A DNA stretch of 64,000 nt from Ursus arctos (GCF_023065955.2 NW_026622874.1:28471772-28535771), one strand, 5' to 3'; counted from the stretch's first letter, positions 21,830 to 32,092 are shown. The notes: generated from the sequence alone by a model not told the origin. Numbers and translations are program-made.

Positions 21830-22379
21830 TAAGTGTGTACTGAATGTCCCCACTGAAATCCAGACTGAAGAGGTTCCATTAGGACCCTAACTAAGACTGA
21901 ACCTCAAGGATAATTTTCATCTTATCACCATCCTTTTTCTGAAGATGCAGTTTCTTCTCCCCTACCCTCCTTAAACCAGCTTCAAGGCTTTCGCTCAAGA
22001 CCTTAGCATGTCGCTTAGAGCCAAAGCACGCTCATTGGCCCGCTGCCTATGTTCAGCCTACGGAGCACGTTGGTCACTAAGCAGTGTGGAGTTCAGCTTA
22101 GACTTCCTCAGTGCAGCGCTTTTATTACAGCTACAAATTGACCAGCACCTGTGACACCAACAGAGCGCATAATAGGCTATGTGAAGATATCTGGTTGACA
22201 TCACAGTCAGCATTCTCACGGAGTCGGCTACCCAAACTGAAAAGATAGGTGATCACAATTCAAAAGGACTTTGACTTTGTGTTAAAAGGAGCCAAATCCA
22301 GCCAAAAAAAAAATATTTATTGGAAATCCAGGTAAACCTCCCTCTGTACTAGTCAGGATGGTGGTGTAGCCATGACTGA
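21830..22379. other. Unassigned sequence
   Basis: No clear repeat. The last part may belong to the 5' side of the L3 LINE that follows. Confidence 0.4.
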
Positions 22380-23010
22380 GTAGTATGTATCAAAATGACT
22401 TAGGTCTTAGTCAACTTCAACTCAATAAAATCTAACATGGTGATGCATTACGTGTGCTTTTAGGCTGCATCAACAGAAGCATTAAATCTGGAACACAAGA
22501 GATAATACTACTCTACTCTGTACCAGTCAGGGTATGCATGGAATACTGTGTCCCGTTGCGGGTATTCCGATCAGGAGTTTGGAGGAACTGGAACTTGTGC
22601 AGAGGTCAGCAATCTGAACAGTAAAACGATTCAAAACTATGTCATAGAGAAACAGTTCAAGGAACTGCTGGTGTTTAGCCAGGTGAGGAGAAGACTTGGA
22701 GACCATGGCTTCTATCTTCCTATTCAAAGAGCTGTCAAGTGATGAAGAGATTGATCTTTCTCTGGAAATGCTAAGCCATAGAACCAGGACCAATGGACAG
22801 AAGATCTAGAAAGATAGCTTTGGGCTCAGCATCAGCAAGAAATTTCTTACAACCAGAACTGTCTCTAGATGGAGCGTTATCTTGGAAGGTCATGAACTTG
22901 GTCACTGGGGGTATTAAAATCCAGGCTGGACAGCTTCCCAGACGGTAGTGAAGGGTGGGCTTAAGGCCCAGATGATAGCTGGACTACAATCTCAAGGGTC
23001 ATTCCCTTCC
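22380..23010 (+). mobile_element. L3 (CR1-clade) LINE 3' region
   Basis: Shows the conserved CR1/L3 order in sense: 'taggctgcatcaacagaagc', 'ctactctgtaccagtcaggg', 'tggaatactgtgtcccgttg', 'ggaactgctggtgtttagcc', 'aggtgaggagaagacttgga', 'agaaatttcttacaaccaga' and 'atccaggctggacagcttcc'. Frames are broken throughout, so it is a dead relic of a pre-eutherian LINE. The length, over 500 bases, is good for so old an element. Confidence 0.8.
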
Positions 23011-23059
23011 TGAAACTCTGTGTCATCTGCTCTGTAGCAATGCCTTAACAGCCACACCG

Positions 23060-23232
23060 AATGTGGTGGTATGGGTTAGTGGTTTACGGTTCACATTCCC
23101 ATTCATTGTCTCTGTTGACTCCTGCAGCTCTTTGGGGTAAGCAGAGTGGATTACAGAGGATAAAATGCCATCCAGTTAAGCATCCAAGTCAGGACTGACC
23201 CCAAGTCACTTGATCCCTAGTTCACCCCTCCA
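23060..23232 (-). mobile_element. Possible MIR SINE, strongly degraded
   Basis: Weak reversed-MIR words, such as 'ccccaagtcacttgatccct' near 23200. Low certainty. Confidence 0.3.
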
Positions 23233-23364
23233 TGGGCAAGGTCACCGTGAGAAACCTCCCTCTTGATCACAGATTGACAAGCAGGGAGAGACCTGCACGG
23301 AGGACAGCTGAGTAGGAACATGCTGGATCCTGATGGCTCATCCAGTCTTCTCTGGGTATTGCTC

Positions 23365-24144
23365 CCACTCTAGGATGCTCATTCCCACAAAAACACTCAC
23401 TCAAAGGGATACGTGCCCCTATGTTTATTGCAGCATTATTTACAATAGCCAAACTATGGAAACAGCCCAAGCGTCCATCAACTGATGAATGAATAAAGAA
23501 AAATAGTATTCCATTATATATGTATAGTGATATAGATACATACATGTATAATGAAATACTATTCATCCATAAAAAAGAATGAAATCTTGCTGTTTGTAAC
23601 AACAGGAATGCAGCTAGAGGGTATAATACTAAGTGAAATAAGTCAGTCAGAGGAAGACAAATACCCTATGATTTCATTCATATGTGGCATTTAAGAAACA
23701 AAACAAATGAGCAAAGGGAAAAAAAATAGAGAGAGGGAGAGAGAAATAAGAAACAGACTCTTAACTATAGAAAACTAATGGTTACGGGGCAGGGATGGGT
23801 GAAATAGGAGGATTAAGGGGGATTAAGAATACACTTAACTTGGGGTACCTGGGTGGCTCAGTCGGTTGAGCGTCTGCCTTTGGTTCAGGTCATGATCCCA
23901 GGGTGCTGGGATCGAGCCCCTCAGCAGGGAGTCTGCTTTTCCCTCCCCCTCTGCCACTCATGCATGCATGCACTTTCTCTCTCTCAAATAAATAAATAAA
24001 AATCTTTTTTAAAAAATACACTTATCTTAATGAGCACTGAGAAATGTGTAGAATTATTGAATCACTGTATCGTACAGCTGAAACTAATATAACACCGTAT
24101 GTGCACTACACTGGAATTAAAATAAAATTTGAAAAAAAAAAAAA
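23365..24144 (+). mobile_element. L1 LINE 3' end (ORF2 tail and 3' UTR), interrupted by a SINE
   Basis: Contains 'gcagcattatttacaatagc', 'catccataaaaaagaatgaa', 'agtgaaataagtcagtcaga' and 'gtacagctgaaactaatata', then a poly-A end at about 24132-24144. This is the carnivore-type L1 end in sense. The reading frame is 5'-truncated and broken. The SINE at 23838-24014 lies inside the 3' UTR. Confidence 0.9.
23828..24024 (+). mobile_element. CAN-SINE inserted in L1, TSD-flanked
   Basis: SINE body about 23838-24014 with 'ggtacctgggtggctcagtc', 'gggtgctgggatcgagcccc' and the (AAATA)n tail. The TSD 'aatacactta' is at 23828-23837 and 24015-24024, exactly joining the L1 halves. Confidence 0.95.
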
Positions 24145-24160
24145 GGATCAAGGTTGTAGA

Positions 24161-24397
24161 CAGGTGTCAGCAAACTACAACCTGTGGGTCAAATCTGGCC
24201 TGCCATTTGTTTAGTAAATAAAGTTTTATTGCAACACAGCCATGCCTACTCATTACATATGGTCTATGGTTACTTTCCTGCTTTAAAGGCAAAGTTCCAC
24301 AGTTGCAACAGAGGGCATATGGCCTTCAAACCCTAAAACATTTGTTATCTGGTCTTTTACAAAAAAAAAAAAAAAAAAAAAAAGTTGCTGACCCCTG
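24161..24397 (+). mobile_element. MER5A (hAT-Charlie DNA transposon)
   Basis: Starts 'caggtgtcagcaaact' and ends 'ttgctgacccctg', which are imperfect terminal inverted repeats. Inner words 'taaataaagttttattgcaa' and 'catatggccttcaaacccta' are typical. A 24-base poly-A run (24360-24383) has grown inside it. Non-autonomous, with no transposase gene. Confidence 0.9.
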
Positions 24398-24609
24398 CTC
24401 TAGGGTATCAGTGTGGAATATGGATACTATCTAATGTTCTCTATCGTAATGCACAAGAAATACCAGAAAAATCCTGCAGGACTGGAAAACCCCATCCACA
24501 AAGAAATTCCATACACAACCATTTGCTAATGCAAGAGAAAGGGCCACAAGTCTTTTATAGACCCAAAAGTTTTTACCTTCTGTCCGTTGGGCTTTGATAT
24601 ACCGCCGCC
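24398..24609. other. Unassigned sequence
   Basis: No repeat recognised. Confidence 0.35.
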
Positions 24610-24950
24610 CTAGGGGACAGCTAGTATGACTCTTTAAAACACATATAATAAACCAATTGTTCCATCACTGTGTCTATTCGTAATAAGCACAGACAATGCA
24701 CTACAGCGTGGTTATGGGAAAAAAGCACCGTAATTCTAAGAATCAATATTAGGTCCTAATTAGCCACTGAGCCCAGGCTGATAACAGCTTATCATACCTT
24801 TCAGCCCAAAGAAAGCTCAGGTGGAAGGGAGAGAGAGCGAGAAAGAAGAGGGAATAAATAGCTAATTATGATAAACTGGTTTCCTTGGTAACTCTGTTTA
24901 TAACCGCAATGATGTTGCCATATTTTTAATGATAAACACAAAGGTTTGAT
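24610..24950. promoter_or_regulatory. Candidate enhancer-type conserved non-coding element
   Basis: Repeat-free and AT-rich. It has 'ctaattag' (24757-24764), an exact inverted GATA pair 'tgataa-cagc-ttatca' (24779-24794), 'gctaattatgata' near 24861 and an RFX X-box-like 'gtttccttggtaac' (24879-24892). Such clustering is typical of developmental enhancers. Conservation is untested and the boundaries are estimated. Confidence 0.4.
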
Positions 24951-25460
24951 GTGAGATTATATAACACATACTGTCTCAAAGCTGGTTCTACTCTAGCAAA
25001 GGTGAAGCCAGATACAAATGTGAAATTTTGTGGGGCTAGGAAAATTAGAGAAGCTTCTCTAACCCCCACCCCAAACATCTGTTGTTCGTCTATTCTCTGG
25101 GTACCAAAGAGCTCAAGAATATGGAAACAGATATTTACGGTGCTCAATGAATCCTATGTGCCCATTCAACCCTCATATTTTTAGTTACGGCATTTACTAT
25201 TCTCTCTTCCCCAGCTGGAGTGCCCCCTGGTCACCTCTGTGAGCAGACCTGTGGTTTGGGGAGGGACATACAGTGAGTGATGCCGAGGGATCACTCCACA
25301 AAGCAGTCAGCCATCAGAGTCAACGCTGGCATCAAATCATCTCACGAGATTCATTCCCCACTTTCAGCTTTCAGGGATATCTGGCCCCCAATTTGTGAGA
25401 ATAACATTTTGCTGAAATATTTGAGTCCAGTGGCAAATCTTGCACGTTGAATCACTCAGC
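24951..25460. other. Unassigned sequence
   Basis: No repeat or exon recognised. Confidence 0.4.
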
Positions 25461-25690
25461 CAGGGGTTGGCAATTATGGCCCATGGGCCAAATCCAGCCC
25501 ATTGTCTGTTTTGGTAAACCTAGCTGTATTGAAACACAGGAACGCGTAAATATGCATTTATGTGTTGTCCGTGGTTGCTTTCATGCTACAGTGGTAGAGG
25601 TGAGCAGTGTGGCAGAGACCATATGGCCCGCAAAACCTGAAATATATACTATCTGATCCTTTACTAAGTAAGTTTGTTGAGCCCACACTA
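25461..25690 (+). mobile_element. MER5A (hAT-Charlie DNA transposon)
   Basis: 'caggggttggcaattatggc', 'ccatgggccaaatccagccc', 'agagaccatatggcccgc' and 'ctatctgatcctttac' follow MER5A. The right end is more decayed ('aagtttgttgagccc'). Second copy within 1.3 kb. Confidence 0.9.
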
Positions 25691-25759
25691 ACCATCCATA
25701 AGCTGAGCCACCTCTGCTCTGTCTTCCTCTGCTATAGAGACCAGAAAGCAAAATACTGA

Positions 25760-26060
25760 ACTTCAACCTCCTCTGTGGCTAAGGGAGGCAGTGTGAAATT
25801 GTTCTGACCAATGAGATGTAGGTAGAACTCCCTGGAGAGGCTTTCCCCATCCCCCACTCAACATCCCTCCTCCTTCCCATAGAATGGGCAAGCCCATAAA
25901 ATAAAGAATTTTGCCCTTTGCCATTTTCACTTCTCCCCTTTCTGCCAAGGCCCTTCTGCCTGGAACACAGACACAACACTTGGAGATGCAGCAGCCATCT
26001 TGCAACCATGAAGACAAAAGTCATCCCTAATGATGGTAAAGTTGGAAGACAGAAGGAGCC
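25760..26060 (+). mobile_element. Ancient LTR-like repeat, family X copy 1
   Basis: 'ctgaccaatgagatgtaggt', 'cttctgcctggaacacagac' and 'gcagcagccatcttgcaacc' mark a common mammalian repeat that I cannot name. It shares its layout with 27840-28200 and 44850-45290. Confidence 0.55.
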
Positions 26061-26226
26061 GGTCCTTGTTAACATCCTTGAGTAGGTGCCCAGCACTGGA
26101 TTATGTTCTAAGTACCTCCAGACTCCTTATTCCGTGAGCAAAATTAATCTCCTCCTCGTTTAGCCATGTTAGTACCATGTTCAACTACTCACAACTGGAC
26201 TGAATCCTCATTGATCAAAGGGATAT
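26061..26226. other. Unassigned short interval
   Basis: Nothing recognised. Confidence 0.3.
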
Positions 26227-26375
26227 AAAGAAAGTTTTTAGGGGCGCCTGGCTGGCTCAATCAGAAGAGCATGTGACTCTCGATCTTTAGGTCATGAGTT
26301 CAAGCTTCACATTGGGTGTAGAGATTACTTAAATAAATAAGTAAACTTTAAAAGAAAAGAAAGAAAGTTTTTAGG
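26227..26375 (+). mobile_element. Short CAN-SINE of an old subfamily, perfect TSD
   Basis: Body 26243-26359 with 'ggcgcctggctggctcaatc', 'gagttcaagcttcacattgg' and 'gtgtagagattacttaaat', the short carnivoran form without the long CT-rich region. The TSD 'aaagaaagtttttagg' is identical at 26227-26242 and 26360-26375. Confidence 0.95.
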
Positions 26376-26639
26376 TGTTAGAACGTAACCAGCTGGCAGA
26401 GTGGGGGGCAAGAGAAAGGTGAAAGACAGATTAATTATGCAGAGCCATGCCTCTGAGAGACTAGAAGTCCAGGGAATGAGTTGTCAGTCCCACAGGCAGG
26501 GCTGCTGGTATGAGTGGCCCAGTGCTGTGATAACCTGGCTCTGAAGATGTTATGGAGCCAGTTACACCCACCAGGACTTAACTACTTATGTGATCTTCTC
26601 ATTTGCCTTCAGACCACGTGTTCACCTACAACATGGCAA
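26376..26639. other. Unassigned sequence
   Basis: No repeat recognised. Confidence 0.35.
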
Positions 26640-26850
26640 TTGAGTGTAGTAGGCAAGCGAACAGATTCTGGAACCAGAAAGCTTAGGACCTATCACATCT
26701 AGCTGTGTGACCTTGGGTAAATTACTTAACTTCTCTGTGCCTCAGTTTTTTCATCTATAAAAGGTAGATAACAGCAGCACTTCACCTAAGAGATTTTTTG
26801 TGAAGAGTCCGGGAGTTAAAGCATTTAGAACAGTACCCAGTGTACTGTTG
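26640..26850 (+). mobile_element. MIR SINE, near full length
   Basis: 'acagattctggaaccagaaa', 'agctgtgtgaccttgggtaa', 'ctgtgcctcagttttttcat' and 'gaacagtacccagtg' are in MIR order. One of the clearest MIRs in the window. Confidence 0.9.
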
Positions 26851-26859
26851 GGACAATAC

Positions 26860-27300
26860 AAGCCATGGCTATTTTCCCGTTACTATTGTTGTGTAATTGA
26901 TTACTCCCAAACTAAACATCTTGAAATAAGTGTTTCATTATGCCCATGGTGTTGGTGGGACAAGACTTTGGACAAAGCCCAGGAATGATGGCGGCATGAT
27001 GTCTGGGGTCTCTTCTAGGAGGACTCGAAGGCTGGGGGTAACTTGACAGCTGGAAGCCAGACTGGTCAGAAGCCTCATTCACTCCAACATCTGGTGCCTG
27101 GGCTAGGATGACTCCACCTCCTAACTGAGGACAGGCAAGGCGGGGTACCGTCGAAGTGGGATGGGAGACTCCTCGTGGCCATCTTTATTCAACATGGTCT
27201 GCCATGGCTGTTACTACTTTTTCTGCTCCAAAGCGTTACGAACTGGTTGATCTCCACCCCCAAACCCTGTTGCCCCCATCCACATGGTGAAGAGCTTGGC
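26860..27300 (+). mobile_element. Possible ancient LTR/MER repeat (relative of 41705-42140)
   Basis: 'ttgttgtgtaattgattact', 'cccaaactaaacatcttgaa' and the later 'ctgggctaggatgactcc' resemble a diverged '...gtgtaacaaaccaccccaaa...' repeat like that at 41705. Confidence 0.4.
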
Positions 27301-27324
27301 TTGTAGAAACTGCCCTCCATGCTT

Positions 27325-27470
27325 GTCTCCCGCTCCTGACCCAGCTACAAGCTCCTTGAGGACAGGATTGTGCTCTCCACCTCTATTGCATCTATGTCAA
27401 CATGTATGGAGCTCCTGCTACATAAACAGAAAGTGCTTAAAAATGTTCTTAAATAGATAAATGGCTGAAT
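27325..27470 (+). mobile_element. L2 LINE 3' end fragment
   Basis: 'ctacaagctccttgaggaca', 'ggattgtgctctcc' and 'aacagaaagtgcttaaaaat' follow the L2 3' UTR. Confidence 0.65.
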
Positions 27471-27608
27471 CATATACTAATAAATCCTGGCATAAAAGCC
27501 CAATATCCTGTAACACTTTTGGTCTTGGTGGACATCACCATTCGGCCACAGATCTTCAATCTCCCCTTCTTCCTTGGTAACAAAAGATAGATTTTATTCA
27601 GGGTGACT

Positions 27609-27838
27609 AAAAAACTGCATTTTCCGGGGCACCTGGGTGGCTCAGTCGTTAAGCGTCTGCCTTTGGCTCAGGGCGTGATCCCAGAGTCCTGGGATCGAGC
27701 CCCACGTCAGGCTCCTCCGCTGGGAGCCTGCTTCTTCCTCTCCCACTCCCCCTGCTTGTGTTCCCTCTCTTGCTGGCTGTCTCTATCTCTGTCAAATAAA
27801 TAAATAAAATCTTTAAAAAAAAAAAAACTGCATTTTCC
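27609..27838 (+). mobile_element. CAN-SINE (arctoid-type body), perfect TSD
   Basis: Body 27626-27821 with 'gggcacctgggtggctcagt', 'ctcagggcgtgatcccagag', 'gctcctccgctgggagcc', 'cctgcttgtgttccctctc' and 'gctggctgtctctatctctg'. The TSD 'aaaaaactgcattttcc' is identical at 27609-27625 and 27822-27838, so the insertion is fairly young. The body variant underlies the bear/seal-type guess about the host. Confidence 0.97.
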
Positions 27839-27839
27839 A

Positions 27840-28200
27840 TCCTCCCTTATAGTTTAATATAGGCACGTAACTAAGCTCTAGTCAAAAAGATGAAAACCAA
27901 AGTGTTGTATGAGACAAGCCCAAACGCTGCTTAAAAAGAGTTGACTGAACTGAAAGAGTCTCTTTTGCCCTCTCCCCTCTTTCTCCCACTTCCTGGAATG
28001 CAGATGAAATGGCTGGAATTCTAGCAGCCATCAATTGATCTTGAGGATGGAAACTAGTGCAAAAAGCAGAAAGCCTGACTACCAGATGACTTTGTTGGTG
28101 CTGGCATGCTGCCTACTTAAGATAAGCCTCTAAAGTGGTTTAAACCACTGTGGTCAAGTCTCTTTCTAGTAGCCAAATGAAATTCCTCCTATACCACACA
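27840..28200 (+). mobile_element. Ancient LTR-like repeat, family X copy 2
   Basis: 'aggcacgtaactaagctcta', 'cacttcctggaatgcagatg', 'aaatggctggaattctagca' and 'gcagccatcaattgatcttg' match copy 1's layout, and 'taaaccactgtggtcaag' the expected end. The 5' flank holds the young SINE. Confidence 0.6.
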
Positions 28201-28239
28201 CTGAGCCTCTAAGAGGAATTACATAATCACTTCTTCTTC

Positions 28240-28400
28240 TGAAGATCCTGCAGACATGGTACCTTTCCTCTCGTGTTTACCACATGTTTAATCCCCCTAG
28301 TATATCATGACTGCCAAGGGAAGTGACCTATTCTAGCTGTCTTGGGGTCCAGACACAGTACTAACACAGTGTCTCGTACTTACTTATGACTTGAAATAAT
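28240..28400 (+). mobile_element. L2 LINE 3' end fragment
   Basis: 'tatatcatgactgccaaggg' and 'ccagacacagtactaacaca' then 'gtgtctcgtacttac' are decayed L2 tail words. Confidence 0.5.
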
Positions 28401-28769
28401 ACATTTTTGAATGAAATTAATATTGATCTTTTCATTAAGTGTAAAACTGTAAAGATATTTTACTGTATTTGTTGATGGTATCCTTTGTGCCATTGCCTGG
28501 TCTCCTTTGGGTCCTAAACATGGAGATAATAACACATCATCTCAGTCACCAAAGGGAGGAGAACCTGAAGACTCCATTTCTGTTAACCTAGTTGCAAAAC
28601 TAACTATAGGACACTGTGGGAGCTCTGGGTTATGCTCATGAGCACTTTTCCATCACATTCTTCTCTGTGTGATGTGGGGAGACTTCCTCCCCATCCTATA
28701 CAGCCTGGTGGGGCTGTGAATCACAGGGAGCACCCAGCCCTTAACCTTATCTCATATATCATGAAGAGG
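28401..28769. other. Unassigned sequence
   Basis: No repeat recognised. Confidence 0.35.
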
Positions 28770-28900
28770 GGGGGACACATGGCCCTGGCTGGCCCAATAT
28801 GACTACCACATCCCCCTGCATACAGTGACCAACCAGAATCCTTCCAAGAATTTTCCAAACTGGAGGTAAGGGCTGTTTTTTCCCTTGGATTGAAAGCTAT
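28770..28900 (+). mobile_element. Ancient LTR-like repeat fragment
   Basis: 'cacatggccctggctggccc', 'gaccaaccagaatccttcc' resembles the 5' part of the family proposed at 14225-14720. Confidence 0.35.
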
Positions 28901-29044
28901 ATGGTTGTGAACTCAGCACTGTTGGTTACCATCTTCTAAAATGCATGGAGGAAGCCAGGCTGCAGTAAGAAAGGGACAGAGCCCCAGAAAAGCTGAGGCA
29001 AGCAGACATCCTAGGTGTCCCCAGTGCCTGGCCTGGTGTCCAGT

Positions 29045-29340
29045 GCATAATAAGGCTGATCTGTGCCGAGTACTGTGTCCTGGCACTGTTCTAAATGTTT
29101 TACTCACATTATCTCATTTAATTCTCCTAACAACCTTCTGAGAGAGGTACCACTAGAATACCTATTTTACCAATGGGGAAACTGAGGCAGAGGAGGGTTA
29201 GATGTGCCCAGGGTCATACAACTAGCAAGTGGCAGAACCAGGAATGGACCTGGGCAGCTTGGCTCTTAGGGCCTCTGCCCCTAAATACTAAGCCAGGCTG
29301 GCACTTAGTATGTGTTCATAACACACTTGTTGGATTGAAA
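29045..29340 (-). mobile_element. MIR SINE, reverse orientation, near full length
   Basis: 'ggcactgttctaaatgtttt', 'attatctcatttaattctcc', 'ccaatggggaaactgaggca', 'cagggtcatacaactagcaa' and 'gtggcagaaccaggaatgg' are the reversed MIR in order. A short L2/MIR-like 'ggcacttagtatgtgttcat' follows. Confidence 0.85.
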
Positions 29341-29389
29341 ACATCTCTGATGTGTTTCCACTGAGTTTAGCTGAGAGTGACATAGAATA

Positions 29390-29620
29390 CCACCCACTAT
29401 TTAAAAACAGAAAAGTTGAGCCAAATACAAAATAAGCTAATATCCTGTGTTTTCTGCAAGAGACAAGTTTAATTAGAGTTTAGGTAATTAAAGCTTTCAT
29501 GGTCTCTAAAAAAATACAATGCATTCATTTATGCAAATCTACTCCAGAGCATGATTTTTGCAAAATGCTATGTAACTTGCTTCTCACTAAAAGCAACTTA
29601 TGAGTCTCCCTGAGGAGTGA
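29390..29620. promoter_or_regulatory. Candidate conserved non-coding element
   Basis: Repeat-free and AT-rich, with 'tttaattag' ending at 29476, 'taggtaattaaagc' near 29481 and an exact POU octamer 'atgcaaat' (29531-29538), followed by 'tttttgcaaaatgctatg'. Motif density and lack of repeats suggest an enhancer. Not tested for conservation. Confidence 0.35.
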
Positions 29621-30164
29621 GCATCTCAGATTGTGGGTATTTCCGTCAGCTGCCCCGCTACCTGTGGTAGTCGGTAGACCCCAAGTTAGAGCCAATGGTT
29701 CTAAGCAGTCGCCCTATCTCCCAGCACCACACCTCGAGCGAGGTTGGTGTGGTAAGAAGGGGCCCTGCCAAATGGTTCTGAAAATGAGGGCCCCCCATCA
29801 TCCTACCAAGCCCCCTCCACCAGCCCCCTCAGCCACAACTTTCTGACTTCCTTTTCTCTACAAATTTGCCCACACTGTTCATTTAAGCCCAAAGAAACAC
29901 ATCAGAATTTAAAAAATCTGTTAGGGAAAGAAGAGACAAGGTGATTTTCCCAGGCCAGGTCAAGTGAAGAGTTGTGAAGTTTCACTGAGTTCATGCCCAT
30001 GAAAGGACTGTACTTCCTAAGCCCCACACAGTGCAAGGGGTTGTTGCTCTTGTCCCTACCAGCACTCAAACAACTAGGGTGGAGAACAGCCGCAAGGCTG
30101 CCGCGCAGCCACGGACCAGGTAAAGCTAAGCCTCCTATCCACGACCACCTTTGATGCTGCCAGC
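29621..30164. other. Unassigned sequence
   Basis: No repeat or exon recognised. Confidence 0.4.
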
Positions 30165-30262
30165 AAGCAATTACGGTAGGTCCTATTAGCTTCTATTTTA
30201 GAGACAAAGAACTGAGGTCCAGAGCAGTCCGTCAACGGGCCCAAGTTAGGATGGAAACAACA
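30165..30262 (-). mobile_element. MIR SINE fragment, reverse orientation
   Basis: 'agacaaagaactgaggtcca' and 'gtcaacgggcccaagttagg' are decayed reversed MIR. Confidence 0.5.
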
Positions 30263-30420
30263 GCTCTTCGCCGACATGCTAGCTGCATCCTTAGATTGTT
30301 GAAAATGTAGACACGCCAGGACGTAGCGGGAGATCTGTTGGCCCACGAGAGGCAGGATTCTGGCTCTGAGGGACCCTGAGTAGCCACTGAAAAGAGGTCT
30401 TCCTAGATGGCCTTCTAAAC

Positions 30421-30475
30421 TTTATATATATATATGATATATACATATATATGTGTGTGTATATATAAATATGGC
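30421..30475. repeat. AT/GT dinucleotide repeat
   Basis: Alternating TA and TG runs at the 5' side of an L1M tail, probably grown from that element's own AT/GT stretch. Confidence 0.8.
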
Positions 30476-30665
30476 AAAGTGATATATATGTATGTTTGTG
30501 TACATAGAAAAAAGACAGAAGGGACGTACACCAACGTGTTAAACGTTGTTACCTCTGGTGGTAAGAAAACACATAATTTTATTTTCTTTTTGCCTTGACT
30601 GTCTTCCAAGTTTACTATAATGAATACATATTACTTTTACAATCTGAAAATAAGGATGTTTTTAA
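30470..30665 (+). mobile_element. Old L1 3' UTR fragment
   Basis: 'agaagggacgtacaccaacg', 'gttgttacctctggtggtaa' and 'tactataatgaatacatatt' with 'acttttacaatctgaaaata' follow ancient L1M 3' UTR wording. Confidence 0.7.
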
Positions 30666-30768
30666 AACCCATTCCAACTCTTCAATTAATTCAGCTGTCC
30701 TTCCCTGGATCTTCTCCAGCTCCATTATGTCATTCTTAAGAAGCAATAGCCAATATGGCACAGGGTTT

Positions 30769-30998
30769 TCCAGGTGTCTACTTTTTTTTTTTTTTTAAGA
30801 TTTTGTATTTATTTATTTGACAGAGAGACAGCCAGCGAGAGAGGGAACACAAGCAAGGGGAGTGGGAGAGGAAGAAGCAGGCTCCCAGAGGAGAAGCCCG
30901 ATGTGGGACTCGATCCCGGAACGCCGGGATCACGACCTGAGCAGATGGCAGACGCCTAACAACTGTGCTACCCAGGCGCCCCTCCAGGTGTCGACTTT
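30769..30998 (-). mobile_element. CAN-SINE, reverse orientation, TSD-flanked
   Basis: Body about 30785-30982: poly-T, 'tatttatttatttgacagag', a purine-rich middle, 'cgatcccggaacgccgggat', and the reversed head 'ctacccaggcgcccc'. TSD 'tccaggtgtctacttt' (30769-30784) recurs with one change at 30983-30998. The 'ggaacgccgggatcacg' body is the arctoid-type variant. Confidence 0.96.
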
Positions 30999-31049
30999 TA
31001 GGAAATCTGATTTCTAACTCTCAGAGGTCATGTGCTCGTACTGTCTCTC

Positions 31050-31054
<5 letters not shown>

Positions 31055-31100
<46 letters not shown>
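31055..31100. repeat. (CA)n microsatellite
   Basis: An uninterrupted 46-base CA run, the longest perfect dinucleotide tract here. Likely polymorphic. Confidence 0.97.
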
Positions 31101-31101
<1 letters not shown>

Positions 31102-31923
31102 CTGCCCCAGAAGTAACAGCCCTATTTACCAAGACCCTTACCTGCTCTTTCGCTGATAAAAGAGAATGCTCTATTTGTACCCAGATCCAAATCTCACAAC
31201 CCCACCTAGCTGTCCACGTATATGATGAAAAGAAACAACAAGGTCAGTTCTGATTGCAAAGCTGCAAGACTGCTCTCTGATTTACTTTCTATCCACATGT
31301 GATCTTAGAGACGTAAGGCTTTAATTAGGGAATCGGAGAGAGAGGGAGGGGGAGGAGGACAGGGAGAGGAAGTGGGAGCGGAGGAACAAAGAAGAAAACC
31401 TTTCTGAGTCATGATGCCATCCCCAAGCTTACTACAGGGGAACACACTTCAGGAGCAAGACTTCATTAGCCAGGCAGAATGAAGTAACATGCCATCCCAT
31501 AATTTTTCTAGGGATCTAAATCCACACCTCCCAAGTTGCCCAGTTCCCAAATCCCTGGGACCTAGGAGAGCACTCAGACCACTTGCGTCAGCCAGGAGTT
31601 GGGTGAGGATTTGGGGAAGGGTGGGGTATAGAGTCATAACCTTCAATATGAAAACAGTCCAACAATCAACATAAATGTTTATATTTCCCATGATGAGATT
31701 CTCTGTCTCTGGGAACAGAAATGTGAATAATACCCCGTCTCATCACATGCTCATGGCGCTGTCAAGTTTGACCATTATTGCCAGGTCCAGTAGCACAGCC
31801 AGCTCTCAGCAACTTTGCTATAAAGGACTGGAGCCCTGTTTTCCAATTTTACTTCTGAGATCCTGAAGTACCAGACTGTTTTGTTTCCTATGTGGCCTGT
31901 GCTTGTGTTTGGAAGCTTTTCAG
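31101..31923. other. Unassigned sequence
   Basis: A purine-rich patch lies at about 31336-31390. The rest is unique-looking. The last 50 bases form a pyrimidine-leaning stretch ending 'gaagcttttcag', which could be read as a splice acceptor. Confidence 0.35.
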
Positions 31924-32092
31924 TTCTACACATTCGGGTTCAAACAAGGAGTGACTGTGAACTACCTGGAGGACCGCCGTCCTGTGTTTAGGACCCGTTT
32001 GCCAATCTACGACCCTCCTGAGGGTCTGATGAACCTTAGCATTGGACTTCAGTTGTTCGTTCTACTTGACACAATGATTGCAACCCAGCAAG
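31924..32092 (+). other. Exon-like open segment (weak)
   Basis: An open frame running from 31903 to 32157 contains a segment bounded by an acceptor-like 'gcttttcag' ending at 31923 and a donor-like 'aag|gtgttt' at 32092/32093. It is 169 nt, acceptor phase 0, about 56 residues. The translation has an ordinary composition, including 'LPIYDPPEG' and 'NLSIGLQLFVLLDT', and is not low complexity. I do not recognise it as any family. No neighbouring exon is visible. Chance is the leading explanation. Confidence 0.15.

Noticed and set aside
27626..27821. tRNA-Lys-like gene (A and B box words)
   Set aside because: The tRNA-like head belongs to a CAN-SINE. The CT-rich body, AAATA tail and TSDs show a retroposon, and the same holds for the other SINE copies.
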